NCBI GenBank assembly: GCA_036435485.1
Contig: CM071599.1
Span: 1,302,001-1,366,000, forward strand
Origin: Saposhnikovia divaricata
Lineage: Eukaryota > Streptophyta > Magnoliopsida > Apiales > Apiaceae
DNA length: 64,000 bases
Direction of reading: 5' to 3'
Shown here: positions 63,759 through 64,000 of the stretch, in pieces
Position numbering within the stretch: position 1 is the stretch's first letter
Layout of the letters: every line of letters starts with the position of its first letter
Made by a program: the position numbers and the translations under genes
Notes under the pieces: model-generated
The model's database searches: none
What the model was told of the DNA's origin: nothing
The model's input: only the letters and a program-made list of their open reading frames with translations

Positions 63759-64000
63759 TTGGAATTCAACGAAATTTTATTTGGCGCAATTCGGACCGGA
63801 ATCGGAGCTGATATGATCAAAACTCGGTTTTCGAAAATTCTCAAAGGGGTTAGTACACGGGATATTGTTAAAAATCAAATCGGACCATTTTGTGGATATT
63901 TTTACATATTTTGTTCCTATGGGTTATTGGAATTCAACGAAATTTTATTTGGCGCAATTCGGACCGGAATCGGAGCTGATATGATCAAAACTCGGTTTTC
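63759..64000 (+). repeat. Start of next HOR unit: A and partial B
   Basis: A complete A (63759-63926, CAAATCGG) is followed by 74 bases of a GGCGCAATTCGG monomer ending in CTCGGTTTTC. The HOR continues past the window edge. Confidence 0.93.

Larger units (their letters stand above)
1..64000 (+). repeat. Satellite DNA array, 168-170 bp monomer, entire window
   Basis: Every stretch of the window aligns to one monomer of about 169 bp, in one orientation and one register. I count 378 full monomers plus partial monomers of 103 and 74 bases at the ends. Landmarks in nearly every copy are GGAATTCAACG, CGGAATCGGAG, GGGGTTAGTACACGGG, TTTTGTGGATATTTTT and TTCCTATGGGTTATTG. The consensus is about 36% G+C. 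No unique DNA, inverted monomer or mobile-element insertion was seen. Such arrays are typical of eukaryotic centromeric or subtelomeric heterochromatin. A centromeric role is an inference, because no protein-binding evidence is visible here. Confidence 0.98.
50277..64000 (+). repeat. Right domain: regular A-J HOR (6-mer and 10-mer)
   Basis: J monomers start at 50277, 51289, 52300, 53312, 56178, 57865, 58877, 60218, 61904 and 63590. Units are 6, 6, 6, 17, 10, 6, 8, 10 and 10 monomers. All are built from A, A', B, C, D, E and J, with no W/S/T/U/V monomers. The last two complete units are both exactly 1686 bp. This is the most homogeneous part of the window. Confidence 0.92.

Noticed and set aside
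1..64000. CRISPR array
   Set aside because: Repeats are about 169 bp with no unique spacers between them, and no associated genes are present.
1..64000. Known satellite family or species assignment (for example human alpha satellite or named legume centromere repeats)
   Set aside because: The length is similar to several families, but I do not recognise the sequence and cannot search. Naming a host would be a guess.
1..64000. Bacterial or phage accessory region
   Set aside because: There are no genes, ribosome binding sites or operons, and 64 kb of pure satellite is not a prokaryotic arrangement.

Overview
The whole 64 kb is one uninterrupted satellite DNA array. By eye I count 378 complete monomers plus a partial one at each end, all head to tail on the same strand and in the same register. 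Nearly all are 168, 169 or 170 bp. The consensus monomer is about 36% G+C (hand count, 60 of 169). I see no unique sequence, transposon, RNA gene or convincing protein gene. This points to a eukaryotic nuclear chromosome, most likely centromeric or pericentromeric heterochromatin. The monomer length suits many plant and animal centromeric satellites. I do not recognise the family and do not name a species.

Monomer key (numbered from TTGGAATTC = position 1). A: GGCGCAATTCGG, ATGATCAAAA, TTTTCGAAAA, 168 bp. A': like A but GACGCAGTTCGG. B: like A but CAAAGTGG and ACAAGGG, 168 bp. C: GTTCGAACC and a CATATTCTG end, 169 bp. D: usually AAACTTGG and TTCCC, often GAAGTTTT. E: plain consensus, TTCTC. 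J: most divergent, TTGAAATTTAAC, GCGGGTCGAACCTG, TTTTCGGATAATCC, TTGAGTCGG, TACTTATTTT. P: GACGAAGTTCGG. Q: GATGCAGTTCAG. R: GTTCAGACC with CTCAAAAGGGG, 170 bp. S: GTTCAGACC plus GTGCAC. T: GTCGGTCC. U: TTCCC. U'': TTCCAAAAGG. V: ATTATTAAAA. W: TTTTTCAAAAA.

Layout. (1) 1-20875 is a mosaic of J-terminated units of 2, 3, 5, 6, 8, 13 and 14 monomers with several large in-register duplications. (2) 20876-50276 is dominated by 169-bp W/S/T/U/V monomers without J. It is interrupted by three short J-A-B-C-D islands (28479-29321, 35914-36756, 37433-38275). (3) 50277-64000 is a cleaner higher-order repeat (HOR) domain. Its base unit is the 6-mer A-B-C-D-E-J (1012 bp). A 10-mer, A-B-C-D-A'-B-C-D-E-J (1686 bp), appears to have arisen by inserting one extra 674-bp A'-B-C-D block.

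The many open frames of 66-143 codons are by-products of the 168-bp (56-codon) monomers. They start at TTG inside the repeat and end where a 169-bp monomer shifts the frame. The biological interest lies in the nested repeat architecture, hybrid monomers, a length-variable dyad, and traces of recent unequal exchange.
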